Below are positions 1-9,022 of a stretch of 64,000 nt of DNA, piece by piece. Under the pieces are notes generated by a model that was not told the origin of the DNA, searched no databases, and worked only from the letters and a program-made list of their open reading frames with translations. Source of the DNA: Embleya scabrispora DSM 41855 (GTDB lineage: Bacteria > Actinomycetota > Actinomycetes > Streptomycetales > Streptomycetaceae). Position 1 is the first letter of the stretch; the number at the start of each line of letters is the position of its first letter. The stretch lies in assembly GCF_000372745.1 (NCBI RefSeq), contig NZ_KB889664.1:195665-259664 (forward strand), in the 5' to 3' direction. Both the position numbers and the translations under genes were made by a program.

Positions 1-1
1 G

Positions 2-2098
2 CGTCGGTTGGCGCATCCGGCGTATGTGATCTACACGTCGGGTTCGACGGGGCGGCCCAAGGGTGTGGTGACGCCGTATCGCGGTCTGACGAACATGCAG
101 GTCAATCACCGTCGGGAGATCTTCGATCCGGTGGTGGCGGCGACGGGTCGGCGGTTGCGGGTGGCGCACACCGTCTCGTTCGCGTTCGACATGTCCTGGG
201 AGGAGCTGCTGTGGCTGGTCGAGGGGCACGAAGTGCACGTGTGCGACGAGGAGTTGCGCCGTGACGCACACGCGCTGACCCGGTATGTGGACCGACACCG
301 GATCGACGTCGTCAACGTCACCCCCACCTACGCCCAACACCTGCTGGAGGAGGGCCTCCTCGACTCGGACCCCACCGCCGGACGCCACCGACCCGCCCTC
401 GTCCTGCTCGGCGGCGAGGCCGTCCCCGACGGCGTCTGGGCCGCGCTGCGCGACACCGACGGCGTGTTGGGCTACAACCTGTACGGGCCGACCGAGTACA
501 CCATCAACACGCTCGGGGCGGGCACCCAGGACAGCGCCACGCCCGCGATCGGTCGGCCGATCCTCAACACCGCCACCCACATCCTCGACGCCAACCTGCA
601 ACCGGTGCCCGTCGGCGTGCCCGGGGAGCTGTACGTCACCGGCATCGGCCTCGCCCGCGGCTACCTCAACGGCCCCGGGCAAACCGCCGCCCGCTTCGTC
701 GCCAATCCGTTCGGGCCGCCCGGCTCCCGGCTCTACCGCACCGGCGACCTGGCCCGGCGTCGTCCGGACGGCATCATCGACTACCTCGGCCGCACCGACG
801 ACCAGATCAAGATCCGCGGCCACCGCATCGAACCCGCCGAAATCCAGACCGTGTTGGACACACACCCCGAGGTGCGGAGGTCGGCCGTCGTGCCGAGCGC
901 GGACGGGACCCGATTGACCGCCTACGTGGTCGGCGGAGCCGATCCGCACGCGCTGCGCACGTGGGCGGCGGCCCGGTTGCCGGACTACATGGTGCCGAGC
1001 GCGTTCGTGCCGCTGGAGGTGCTGCCGCTGACCGTCAACGGAAAGCTGGATCGGGCCGCGCTGCCCGAGCCGGACTTCGCCGCCGCGGTCACCGACCGAG
1101 GGCCCCGGGACACGGTCGAGGCCGTGCTGTGTCGCGTCTTCGCCGAGGTCCTGGACCTGCCCCGGGTGGGTATCGACGACAACTTCTTCACCCTGGGCGG
1201 GCATTCGCTGCTCGCGGTCCGCCTGGTCGGTGCGATCCGGGCCGCCGACCTCGTGCGCGATGCCGACTCCGTCACGGTCGCGATGGTGTTGACCGCACCG
1301 ACGGTGGCCGATCTCGCGGAGCGGCTGCGTGCCGGCAGCGACACGGACGACCTGACCGCGCCCGTGTCGGTGTTGCGTGCCGGCGGCGACCTCCCGCCGC
1401 TGTTCTGCGTGCACGCCGGATTCGGGTTCGCCTGGCCCTACACGACCCTGCTCTCGTACGTGGGGGCCGATCGCCCGGTCTACGGGCTCCAGTCCGCGAT
1501 GTTGTCCGGTGCCGCGGCGCCGGCCCGGTTCGAGGACGTGGTCGCGGAGCACCTGCGCAGCATGCGTACGGTCCGGCCGCACGGCCCCTACCGGCTCCTG
1601 GGCTGGTCCTTCGGCGGCGAACTCGCGTACGCGCTGGCCGCCGAGTTGCAGCGCGCGGGCGAGCGGGTGGACCTGCTGGTGCTCGTCGACGCGGAGCCGC
1701 CCGTCCCGCGATCGTGCGCCGACGCGACCGCTGCGGGCAACGGGTTCGGTGAGGAGGCCGCGCGGGCGCAGCTGCTGCGGGCCACCCCGGCCGAGGTGGA
1801 CCTGGCCGGCGCGCTGGGCGAGGAGTTGGTGGCGGCCCTGTTGCGCACGCGGGTCGCGTACGAACATCTCGCGCCAGCCGACCCCTACCCGGCCTTTCGC
1901 GGTGACGTGTTGTGCGTCGCCGCCCACGGGAACGCCGAGCGCACCGGCCGTCGGGCTTGGGCGGACCACGTTCTCGGCGTGGTCGACGAGCACGTCGTCG
2001 ACCACGCGCACGACGATCTGCTGACCTCGGCCGCGGTGGACCAGTGGGGCCCGCACGTACGCCGACGGTTGGACGCACCACACCGAGAGAGGCTCTGA
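2..2098 (+). CDS. Siderophore NRPS, C-terminal part (A-PCP-TE)
   Basis: The 5' part lies outside the window; the frame is open from base 2 and enters at adenylation core motif A3 (YTSGSTGRPKG). An adenylation domain (about residues 1-355) is followed by a carrier domain (LGGHSLLA, phosphopantetheine Ser near 400) and a type I thioesterase (GWSFGG, Ser near 534; late His in HAHDD). Reading the ten specificity positions by eye gives D-M-E-N-L-G-L-I-N-K, the code reported for the L-N5-hydroxyornithine domain of coelichelin synthetase CchH. The last residue loaded is therefore probably hydroxyornithine, released by hydrolysis or cyclisation. A siderophore lipoprotein follows 6 bases downstream, and a hydroxylase and MbtH gene lie nearby. 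Family call is secure; the substrate is an inference from the code. Confidence 0.93.
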   Translation, partial: RRLAHPAYVIYTSGSTGRPKGVVTPYRGLTNMQVNHRREIFDPVVAATGRRLRVAHTVSFAFDMSWEELLWLVEGHEVHVCDEELRRDAHALTRYVDRHRIDVVNVTPTYAQHLLEEGLLDSDPTAGRHRPALVLLGGEAVPDGVWAALRDTDGVLGYNLYGPTEYTINTLGAGTQDSATPAIGRPILNTATHILDANLQPVPVGVPGELYVTGIGLARGYLNGPGQTAARFVANPFGPPGSRLYRTGDLARRRPDGIIDYLGRTDDQIKIRGHRIEPAEIQTVLDTHPEVRRSAVVPSADGTRLTAYVVGGADPHALRTWAAARLPDYMVPSAFVPLEVLPLTVNGKLDRAALPEPDFAAAVTDRGPRDTVEAVLCRVFAEVLDLPRVGIDDNFFTLGGHSLLAVRLVGAIRAADLVRDADSVTVAMVLTAPTVADLAERLRAGSDTDDLTAPVSVLRAGGDLPPLFCVHAGFGFAWPYTTLLSYVGADRPVYGLQSAMLSGAAAPARFEDVVAEHLRSMRTVRPHGPYRLLGWSFGGELAYALAAELQRAGERVDLLVLVDAEPPVPRSCADATAAGNGFGEEAARAQLLRATPAEVDLAGALGEELVAALLRTRVAYEHLAPADPYPAFRGDVLCVAAHGNAERTGRRAWADHVLGVVDEHVVDHAHDDLLTSAAVDQWGPHVRRRLDAPHRERL

Positions 2099-2104
2099 TC
2101 CATC

Positions 2105-3193
2105 ATGCGAACACTCGCAGCGCCGGCCTTCGTTCGCCGGCCCACCGTCCGTCGCTCCGGCCCCGGCCGGATCGCCGCGGCCGGGATAGCCGCGGCCCTC
2201 GTATTGGGCCTCGCGGCCTGCGGCGATGGCGACGACAAGAAGGACTCCTCCGGCAGCGGGCCCGCCCCGGCGCCGGCCTCTCCCGGGACGGGCGGAGCGG
2301 CGGCGACGTACCCGATCACGATCACGCACAAGCTGGGTACGACCACGATCAAGAAGGCGCCGAAGCGCATCGTGGCGCTGGGCGAGGGCGATCAGGACGC
2401 CGCGCTCGCGCTTGCGACCAAGCTGGCCGGCATGGTCGAGACGACCCCGCCGGACGGGGTGGCCCCGTGGGCCAAACCCAAGCTGGGCGGGGACAAGCCG
2501 CAGATCATCACGATGGGCGAGAACGGTGCTCCGCTGGAGAAGGTGCTCGCGCTCCAGCCCGATCTGATCCTGGCGAACACCGACTACTGGGTCGAGCAGG
2601 AGTACGAGAAGCTCAGCAAGATCGCGCCGACCACGGCGTTCGAGACCGGCCCTTCGCAGGACGGTTGGCAGCAGGTGACCCGGCAGGTGGGCAAGGCATT
2701 GGGCAAGTCCACCGAAGCCGAGAAGTTGGTGACCGATCTGGAGGCCAAGGTCGCCGGTGTCGCCAAGCGGTACCCGGCGATCGCCGGCAAGTCCTTCGCG
2801 CTGACCAACGCGCAGAACGCGGGCACGGTCGCGGTGCTCAAGGACAGGTCCGACACCTCGGTGAAGCTGCTCGCCGGGTTCGGGATGAGCTTTCCGGACA
2901 GTCTCGCGGGCCTGCCGGGTGCCGGGTTCGCGGCCGAGTTGAGCATGGAGCGGCTGGACGTGCTCGAAGTGGGCGTGTTGCTGAGCAACTACAACGGGGA
3001 CGACGGGCTGCGCAAGGCGATCGAGGGCAATCCGCAGTTCGCGAAGCTGAACGTGGTCAAGCGTGGCTCGTATGTGCCGCTCGACTCCAACGACTTCTGG
3101 GCCCTGCGCGCGCCCACCCCGCTGGCGGTGGAGTACGTGGTCGACAGGATCATGCCGCGCGTGGACGTCGCGGCGCAGGCGGCGAAGGGCTGA
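2105..3193 (+). CDS. Ferric-siderophore ABC transporter substrate-binding lipoprotein
   Basis: A 362-residue protein with a lipoprotein signal: basic start, hydrophobic run, lipobox LAAC with Cys39, then an acidic/lysine linker. The mature part fits the TroA/FepB-type periplasmic-binding superfamily, with early PKRIVALGEGDQDA and LALQPDLILAN segments. It would sit outside the membrane and hand ferric siderophore to the FecCD permease and ATPase at 7090-10107. It begins 6 bases after the NRPS stop, so it is probably in the NRPS transcript. Substrate identity is inferred from context. Confidence 0.9.
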   Translation: MRTLAAPAFVRRPTVRRSGPGRIAAAGIAAALVLGLAACGDGDDKKDSSGSGPAPAPASPGTGGAAATYPITITHKLGTTTIKKAPKRIVALGEGDQDAALALATKLAGMVETTPPDGVAPWAKPKLGGDKPQIITMGENGAPLEKVLALQPDLILANTDYWVEQEYEKLSKIAPTTAFETGPSQDGWQQVTRQVGKALGKSTEAEKLVTDLEAKVAGVAKRYPAIAGKSFALTNAQNAGTVAVLKDRSDTSVKLLAGFGMSFPDSLAGLPGAGFAAELSMERLDVLEVGVLLSNYNGDDGLRKAIEGNPQFAKLNVVKRGSYVPLDSNDFWALRAPTPLAVEYVVDRIMPRVDVAAQAAKG

Positions 3194-3438
3194 GCGCCGC
3201 AGACGTACCCGGAGGAGGGGGCGCCGCTGTCGGCCGGTGTGCGGCAGGCGGATGACGGCCGTTCCGCGGCCGGGGTCCACGGTCGTGCGGCTCGGCGGCG
3301 CCCCGTCCTCCTCCTCGTCGTCGCGCGGCATCAATGCCGTTCGGTCTCGAATTCCGTCCGCGAGGATGCCAACCTCCGCTCAGGGCAGCGGAGTCGAGTA
3401 AGCGGGCGGCAGCGTGGCGCGGCCGCAGGGAGTGGGCG

Positions 3439-3861
3439 TCAGAGTACGGCGATCGTGGTACCGGCGATCTGCCCCGGCATGCCGGGGACCGGCTCCGCCG
3501 GGTCGCTGCCCAGCGCGACGATCCGGTTGTCCGCGTCGACGTGCACCACGCGGGGTCGGTGCCCGGCGATCTCGGTCTCGTCCAAGAGCACGAATGCCAT
3601 CACGATGACCAGATCGCCCGGGTGGATCAGCCGCGCGGCGGCCCCGTTGGCGCCGATCACGCCGCTGCCGCGCGGGCCGGGGATCGCATACGTGGTCAGG
3701 CGTGCCCCGGTGTCGATGTCGACGACCTGGACCACCTCGCCCTCGGTGATGCCGGCCGCGTCCAGCAGGTCCTCGTCGACCGTCAGCGATCCGACGTAGT
3801 GCAGGTCGGCCCGGGTCACCCGGGTCCGGTGGATCTTGCCGCTCAGCAGCGTGCGCAACAC
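3439..3861 (-). CDS. panD: Aspartate 1-decarboxylase (pyruvoyl type)
   Basis: A 140-residue protein of normal PanD length. It starts [16 protein letters not shown] and carries the self-cleavage context YVGSLTVD, where Gly-Ser cleavage creates the pyruvoyl cofactor; the downstream GANGAAARL segment is also typical. It decarboxylates L-aspartate to beta-alanine. Start is GTG. It is the last gene of the hydroxylase-exporter-MbtH operon, 13 bases after mbtH, so it should be iron-regulated with them rather than in a pantothenate operon. Beta-alanine is a building block in some mixed-ligand siderophores, so a dedicated role here is plausible. Enzyme identity is firm; the siderophore role is inferred. 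Confidence 0.9.
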   Translation of the reverse strand: MLRTLLSGKIHRTRVTRADLHYVGSLTVDEDLLDAAGITEGEVVQVVDIDTGARLTTYAIPGPRGSGVIGANGAAARLIHPGDLVIVMAFVLLDETEIAGHRPRVVHVDADNRIVALGSDPAEPVPGMPGQIAGTTIAVL

Positions 3862-3874
3862 CGGTGCTCTCCGC

Positions 3875-4084
3875 TCAGTTCTCGGTGGCGGCCACGAGCG
3901 AGCGCGGCCGCATGTCGGTCCAATGGTTTTCGATGTGTTCCAGGCATTGCGCTCGGGACGCGGGTCCGTGCTCGGTGTGCCAGCCGTCGGGCGGGTCCAG
4001 GAACGCGGGCCACAGCGAGTACTGGCCCTCGTCGTTGAGCAGGGCCAGGAACGTCCCGGAATCGTCGTCGAAGGGGTTCGTCAC
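3875..4084 (-). CDS. MbtH-family NRPS chaperone
   Basis: A 69-residue protein with the family hallmarks: an N-terminal NPFDDD, the EGQYSLWP segment, [10 protein letters not shown], and the C-terminal [14 protein letters not shown]. MbtH proteins bind NRPS adenylation domains and help them fold or activate amino acids. Start is GTG, 6 bases after the exporter stop. Its place in the iron-regulated operon implies partnership with the NRPS that ends at 2098. Confidence 0.96.
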   Translation of the reverse strand: MTNPFDDDSGTFLALLNDEGQYSLWPAFLDPPDGWHTEHGPASRAQCLEHIENHWTDMRPRSLVAATEN

Positions 4085-4090
4085 GGCGGA

Positions 4091-5494
4091 TCAGCCTTTC
4101 GTGGTCGTGGTATTCGTCGTCGGCGTGCCGGTGGGGGAGTCGGCGGTGGGTCCGGGGTCGGTGGAGGGCGAATCGGTCGTCGGGGTCGGTGTCGGCGCCA
4201 GGGCGGGCGTCGATGGCGTCGGTGTCGCGTCCGTCATCGGCCCGGAGATCGGCCCGGCCGCTCGCAGTGCGGGCAGGGCGCCGGCGACCGCGACGACTGC
4301 GGCGACACACGCCACGCCGCCCGCCACGAGGGTGGTGCCGGGGCCGAGCAGCCGGGCGACGCCACCGGAGAGCGCGTTTCCCGCGGCCGGGCCCGCGGTG
4401 GCCTGAGCCAGCCACAGGCTGCCGACCCGGCCCTGGAGCCGGTCGGGGGTGTACTGCTGGAGGAGGGCGCGGCGCAGGATCTCGGAGACCGTGTCGGCGC
4501 CGCCCGCGAGGGCCAGCAGGAGCAGGCCGAGCCACAGGTGCCGGCTCAGTCCGAACGCGGCGATCGCCGCGCCCCACAGGGCGGCCACCACGATCAGGGT
4601 CACCCCGGGGCGTTGCACTCGCCCGATCCAGCCGCCGGCCAGGGCGCCCAGGAAGGCACCCACGGCGGGCGCGGTGTAGAGCAGGCCGACCGCGGTGGGC
4701 CCGCCGTCGAAGACCTCGTTGCCCATCTCGGGAAACAGCGCGTACGGCATCGCCAGCACGACGGCGGCCAGGTCCACGAGCATGAGGGCGCGGATGACCC
4801 GGTTCGCGCGTACGTGCCGCAGACCGTCCAGGACGGCCTGCACCGGGTGTCGCGCCGCGGCGTGATCGGTGTCGGCGTCCTCGTCGGAGCCGGGCGGCAG
4901 GCGCGGCAACCGCGACAGCAGGACCGCGCCCAGCACGAATCCGGCCGCGTCGATCAGATAGCACACGGCAACGCCCGGGCCGGCGGCGATCAGCCCCGCC
5001 AGACCGGGGCCCACCATCGCGCCGAACTGGGTGGTCAGGGTAAGCAACGCCCCTGCGGCGGCCAGGTGTTCGCGGCCGGCGAGGGCGGGGGTGACGGCCA
5101 TCAGCGCGGGTGCGCCCAGGCCGCCGGCGAGGCCCGCGGCGATGGCGGCGAGGTAGACGAACCACAATTGCGGCTCGGGTGCGAGGGCGTTGCCGGCCAG
5201 GGCCAGGACCACGACGGCGGATCCGGCCCGGGTGACCAGGATCAGCCGGCGTCGGTCGGTGTGGTCGGCCAGGACGCCGCCGGCGAGCAGACCCACGCAC
5301 AGGCTGACGCCGATCACCAGGTTGACCAGCCCCACGTGCAGCGACGAGTTGCCCAGGTCGTACACCTGGATGCTCGCGGCGACCGAGGTCAACGCGGTGC
5401 CGAGCATGGACAGCGCGGTCGCGGTGAACAGCAGCCGGAAATCGCGGTTGGCGCGGAGCGGTGTGACGTCCACCGCGATGTCGCCCAGGCGCAC
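4091..5494 (-). CDS. MFS transporter, EntS-like siderophore exporter
   Basis: A 467-residue protein with about 12 membrane segments and an MFS loop motif (ADHTDRRR) after segment 2. It resembles the EntS/enterobactin-exporter branch of the major facilitator superfamily. The last ~45 residues are an unusual Thr/Pro/Ser-rich tail with no predicted membrane segment. Start is GTG, 3 bases after the hydroxylase stop, so the two are probably translationally coupled. Export of the finished siderophore is inferred from family and neighbours. Confidence 0.86.
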   Translation of the reverse strand: MRLGDIAVDVTPLRANRDFRLLFTATALSMLGTALTSVAASIQVYDLGNSSLHVGLVNLVIGVSLCVGLLAGGVLADHTDRRRLILVTRAGSAVVVLALAGNALAPEPQLWFVYLAAIAAGLAGGLGAPALMAVTPALAGREHLAAAGALLTLTTQFGAMVGPGLAGLIAAGPGVAVCYLIDAAGFVLGAVLLSRLPRLPPGSDEDADTDHAAARHPVQAVLDGLRHVRANRVIRALMLVDLAAVVLAMPYALFPEMGNEVFDGGPTAVGLLYTAPAVGAFLGALAGGWIGRVQRPGVTLIVVAALWGAAIAAFGLSRHLWLGLLLLALAGGADTVSEILRRALLQQYTPDRLQGRVGSLWLAQATAGPAAGNALSGGVARLLGPGTTLVAGGVACVAAVVAVAGALPALRAAGPISGPMTDATPTPSTPALAPTPTPTTDSPSTDPGPTADSPTGTPTTNTTTTKG

Positions 5495-5497
5495 GGA

Positions 5498-6871
5498 TCA
5501 GCCCTGTCGGGAGGACGTGACCGGGCCGGGCGCGGTGTCGGTCCGAGGCCGGGGCGCGGTTCGGGCCTCGGCGGCGGGGCTCGGGCCCGTGTGGTCGTTG
5601 ATCGAGGCGAGGATCTCGCCGGCGCGGACGGCGATGTTGGACAGGAGCGTGGAGCCGAGGCCGTGGGTGTGCTCGGTCCCGCCCTGGAGGTAGATCCCGG
5701 CGTCGAGCGGGGGTTCGGTGACCACGCGGTAGTCGCGGCCCAGCCGGGGGCGTCCGAACTCGTCGCGGGTACAGGCGCCGGCGGTGTCGCCCAGGAGGGC
5801 GAGTCCGTCGCCGGGGCGGTAGCCCGTCGCGTACACGACCACGTCGGCGCGCAGCGTCTCGGTCTTGCCGGTGGGCAGGAACTCGACGTCCACGTGCGCG
5901 GCTTCGGGGTCCTCGCGCACTTCCACGACGCGGGTGGCGTGGCGGATGTGCAGCCGCTGTCGGCCCTGCACGCGCTCCTCGTACACGCGCCGGTACAGTT
6001 CCTCGATCAGATCGCCGTCCACGACCGAGTAGTTCGTGTTGCGGTGGTAGTCCGTCAGTTGCCGTTTGACCTGTTCGGGCGCCTCGAAGTAGTGATCGAC
6101 GGCGGCGGGGTCGAAGATCCGGTTGGCGAACGGGCTGTCGTCGGCGGGGGAGTAGCCGTAGCGGCTGAAGACGGCGTGCACCTGCGCGTCGGGGAAGCGC
6201 CGGTGGAGGTAGTCGGCGGTCTCGGCGGCACTTTGACCGGCCCCGACCACCACCGCGGTGCGCACGCCGGCCGGATCGAGGCCGGCGACGTTGGGCACGA
6301 GGCGGGAATTGTGCCACACCCGCGTGGTGACGCCGACTCCGTCGGGCAGATGCGGGGTCAGGCCCGGGGCGAGGACCACGTTGCGGGCGCGGTGTACGAC
6401 GGGGTCGTTCGCGACGGCGACGTCGAAGGCGGTGATCCTGCCGTCGGTGACGACGGGTTCGATCGCGAGGACCTCGGCGCCGTAGCGAACCTGGTCGGCC
6501 ACGCGGGCCGCGGCCCATTCGAGGTAGCCGTGGAACTCGGCCCGGAGCGGGAAGAACACCTTGTGGTTGACGAAGTCGACGAGGCGGTCGATCGAGTGCA
6601 GATAGGCGACGAAGCTGAAGTCGCTGGTCGGATTGCGCAGCGTGGCAAGGTCCTTGAGGAATGAGACCTGCATCGTCGCGCCGTCGACGAGCATGCCGCG
6701 ATGCCAGCCGAAGGCCGGCTGTTTCTCCAGGAACAAGGCGTTTACCCGGTGGTCCGGGGCGGCGAGCGTGTTGTGTTCCTCGATCGCGACGGCGAGCGCG
6801 AGGTTCGAAGGCCCGAATCCGACCCCGACGAGGTCGTGAATGGTCTTTCCGTCGTGCCGAGATGAGGTCAA
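5498..6871 (-). CDS. L-ornithine/L-lysine N-monooxygenase (siderophore hydroxylase)
   Basis: A 457-residue flavoprotein with an FAD-binding motif near the start (GVGFGPSNLALA), an NADPH motif in the middle (VVGAGQSAAETA) and a late ATGYRPGD motif typical of class B N-hydroxylases. It would hydroxylate the side-chain amine of ornithine (or lysine) with NADPH and O2. Given the hydroxyornithine code of the NRPS, N5-ornithine is favoured. Start is TTG, behind GGAAGGGA at suitable distance. It is the first gene of its operon, about 60 bases downstream of a strong iron box. Confidence 0.93.
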   Translation of the reverse strand: MTSSRHDGKTIHDLVGVGFGPSNLALAVAIEEHNTLAAPDHRVNALFLEKQPAFGWHRGMLVDGATMQVSFLKDLATLRNPTSDFSFVAYLHSIDRLVDFVNHKVFFPLRAEFHGYLEWAAARVADQVRYGAEVLAIEPVVTDGRITAFDVAVANDPVVHRARNVVLAPGLTPHLPDGVGVTTRVWHNSRLVPNVAGLDPAGVRTAVVVGAGQSAAETADYLHRRFPDAQVHAVFSRYGYSPADDSPFANRIFDPAAVDHYFEAPEQVKRQLTDYHRNTNYSVVDGDLIEELYRRVYEERVQGRQRLHIRHATRVVEVREDPEAAHVDVEFLPTGKTETLRADVVVYATGYRPGDGLALLGDTAGACTRDEFGRPRLGRDYRVVTEPPLDAGIYLQGGTEHTHGLGSTLLSNIAVRAGEILASINDHTGPSPAAEARTAPRPRTDTAPGPVTSSRQG

Positions 6872-6931
6872 CGCACGCGTCCCTTCCGGTTGGTGGCCTC
6901 GAAGGGCGCACAGAACACTTACGGCCTTTCC

Positions 6932-6950
6932 ATAGGCGAGGCTAACCTAA
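6932..6950. promoter_or_regulatory. Iron box (DmdR/IdeR-type operator)
   Basis: The 19 bases ATAGGCGAGGCTAACCTAA match the actinobacterial iron-box consensus TTAGGTTAGGCTAACCTAA at 16 of 19 positions, with a complete right half. It sits about 60 bases upstream of the hydroxylase start, where a DtxR-family repressor would block transcription when iron is plentiful. Confidence 0.85.
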
Positions 6951-7089
6951 CTTTGTTCGATGTGGCCAGGGGTCGGAGCGGGACGGCCGGCCCTGTCCGT
7001 CGGCCTGTGTGCCGACGGCGGAGGCTGCCGCGTCGGTCCACGGCCGAGTGGCAACTCCTTTTGGCAGAAGGCCAATTGCATCCCGGTGT

Positions 7090-7932
7090 CTAGCGTCGGC
7101 CGCCGAGTGGGATGACCAGGGGGGTGCCCGCGATGGGGCATGTGATGACTGCGGCGCGCAGGTCGAAGACCTCCCGCACCAGGTCGGGGGTGACGACCTC
7201 GGCGGGCGGGCCGGCCGCGACCACCCGGCCGTCGCACATCGCGATGAGGTGGTCGGCGTACCGGCACGCGTGGTTGAGCTCGTGGATGACCATCACCACC
7301 GTGCGACCCTCGGCTCGCCCCAGCTCGGCCACCAGTTCCAGGACGTCGACCTGATAGGCCAGATCGAGGTAGGTGGTGGGTTCGTCGAGCAGCAACACCG
7401 GGGTGTCCTGGGCCAGTGCCATCGCGATCCACACGCGCTGGCGTTGCCCGCCGGAGAGTTCGTCGATGGCTCGGCCGGCCAGGGCGTCCACGCCGGTGGC
7501 CGACAGCGCGGCGTCGACGACGGTGTCGTCGGAGGAGGACCACTGTCGCCACCAGCGCTGGTACGGCGTGCGACCGCGGGCGACCAGATCGCGCACGGTG
7601 ATGCCCTCGGGGGCGGTCGGCGACTGTGGGAGCAGTGCGAGTCGCTGTGCGAAGTCCCGTCCGGACAGCCGGGCGACGCTCTCGCCGTCGAGCAGGACGG
7701 TGCCCTGACGCGGTTTCAGCAATCGGGCCAGTGCACGCAGCGCGGTCGACTTCCCGCACGCGTTGGGTCCGACCAGGGCGGTCACCCGGCCGGCGGGGAT
7801 GTCGAGGTCCAGGTCGCGGGCGACCACGCGCTCGCCGTAGCCCAGGGTGAGCCTTTCGGCGCTCATCCCGGGAGCGATCGCCGTGCCGTCCGGGCGCCCC
7901 GTCGGCCTGGTTCGTTCTGTCGCGATACCCAC
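7090..7932 (-). CDS. Ferric-siderophore ABC transporter ATPase (FepC-like)
   Basis: A 280-residue ABC ATPase with Walker A GPNACGKST, signature LSGGQRQR, and Walker B VLLLDEPTT followed by a switch His. Family and partner genes place it as the cytoplasmic engine of ferric-siderophore uptake. The GTG start at 7932 is backed by GGGAGG about 5 bases upstream; an internal ATG at 7866 would also give a complete domain. It follows the permease stop by one base, so the three transporter genes form one operon. Confidence 0.93.
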   Translation of the reverse strand: MGIATERTRPTGRPDGTAIAPGMSAERLTLGYGERVVARDLDLDIPAGRVTALVGPNACGKSTALRALARLLKPRQGTVLLDGESVARLSGRDFAQRLALLPQSPTAPEGITVRDLVARGRTPYQRWWRQWSSSDDTVVDAALSATGVDALAGRAIDELSGGQRQRVWIAMALAQDTPVLLLDEPTTYLDLAYQVDVLELVAELGRAEGRTVVMVIHELNHACRYADHLIAMCDGRVVAAGPPAEVVTPDLVREVFDLRAAVITCPIAGTPLVIPLGGRR

Positions 7933-7933
7933 G

Positions 7934-9022
7934 TCAGCCTCCCTTTCCGGCCCGGTTGTTCCGGGCGAGCAACCACAGCAGGTACGGCGCCCCGACGGCG
8001 CCGGTGACGATGCCGACGGGGAGTTCGGTGGGAAACGCGGTCCGGGCGACCAGGTCGGCCAGGACCACCAGGGCCGCGCCGACCAGACCGCTGACGACCA
8101 GGGGCAGCCCGGGGGTACCGGCCAGTCTGCGGGCGATCTGCGGGGCGGCCAGGGCGACGAAGACCACCGGCCCGGCGCACGCGGTCGCCGCCGCCGTGAG
8201 CGCGGTGGCGAGCACGAGCAGGGCGATCCGCGAGCGGGTGACCGGCATGCCCAGGCTCGCGGCGGTGTCGTCGTCGAACTGGAGCATGCGGTACGGCCGC
8301 GCGAGGGCGACGGTCGCGGGCACCAGCACGACGAGCGCGTAGCCGAGCCAGCGCACGTGGGCGTACTCGCGTCCGTCCAGACTGCCGGTCAGCCACGAAG
8401 TGGCCCGCGTCGCGGCGCCGATGTCCACGCGCGCGAGCATCCAGCGGGTGGACGCGGCCAGCATGCCGTTGACCGCGATGCCCACGAGCACGAAGCCGTA
8501 CCCGGAGATGGTGCCGCCGCGAAACGCCAACAGGTGGATGACAGCGGCAGTTGCCAGCGCGCCGATCAGGGCGCCGAGGGGGACCGCGCCGTAGGTCGTG
8601 GACCGCGTGGTGCTCACGCCGCCCAACAGGATCGCCAGGACGGCACCCGCGCCCGCACCGGCGGTGATCCCGATCAGGTCCGGCCCGGCGAGCGGATTGC
8701 GCGTCACGGCCTGGAACACCGCCCCGGACATCCCGAGCGCGAGTCCGGCCAGCATCCCCACCAGGGCGCGCGGAAGCCGGAGTTCGTGCACCACCAACTC
8801 CGCGTCGGCCGGTCCTGCCCCGAACAGGCCGGTGACCACGTCGCGCCACGCGAGCGGATAGTCGCCCAACGCCAACGACGCGATCAACCCGGCGAAGACC
8901 ACCGCGACCAGGACGACGACCGCGACGAGCGTGCGCGGGCGCACGGCGAACCCGAGCGGCCCGCGTTCCCACCGCACGACGCGCGGCGTGGGCCGGCCGG
9001 TCTTGATCAGGGCAGTCTTCAT
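7934..9022 (-). CDS. FecCD-family ferric-siderophore permease (second)
   Basis: A 362-residue inner-membrane permease with about nine hydrophobic segments. Conserved FecCD landmarks include LRLPRALVGMLAGLALGMSG, the TRNPLAGPDLIGI loop, and a late PELPVGIVTGAVGAPYL-like end. The ATG at 9022 overlaps the stop of the upstream permease by four bases (ATGA), which fixes this start although the frame stays open much further upstream. It forms a heterodimer with its neighbour around the ATPase. Confidence 0.92.
   Translation of the reverse strand: MKTALIKTGRPTPRVVRWERGPLGFAVRPRTLVAVVVLVAVVFAGLIASLALGDYPLAWRDVVTGLFGAGPADAELVVHELRLPRALVGMLAGLALGMSGAVFQAVTRNPLAGPDLIGITAGAGAGAVLAILLGGVSTTRSTTYGAVPLGALIGALATAAVIHLLAFRGGTISGYGFVLVGIAVNGMLAASTRWMLARVDIGAATRATSWLTGSLDGREYAHVRWLGYALVVLVPATVALARPYRMLQFDDDTAASLGMPVTRSRIALLVLATALTAAATACAGPVVFVALAAPQIARRLAGTPGLPLVVSGLVGAALVVLADLVARTAFPTELPVGIVTGAVGAPYLLWLLARNNRAGKGG

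Noticed and set aside
3836-6664. A 942-codon open frame on the plus strand and a ~1000-codon reverse frame covering the same area
   Set aside because: They overlap recognisable siderophore genes, are made of low-complexity Arg/Gly/Gln residues, have no motifs, and reflect the extreme GC bias.
7061-7075. Short TTGGC-AGAAG-GCCAA hairpin after the ATPase gene
   Set aside because: A 5-bp stem is too short in this composition to call a terminator.
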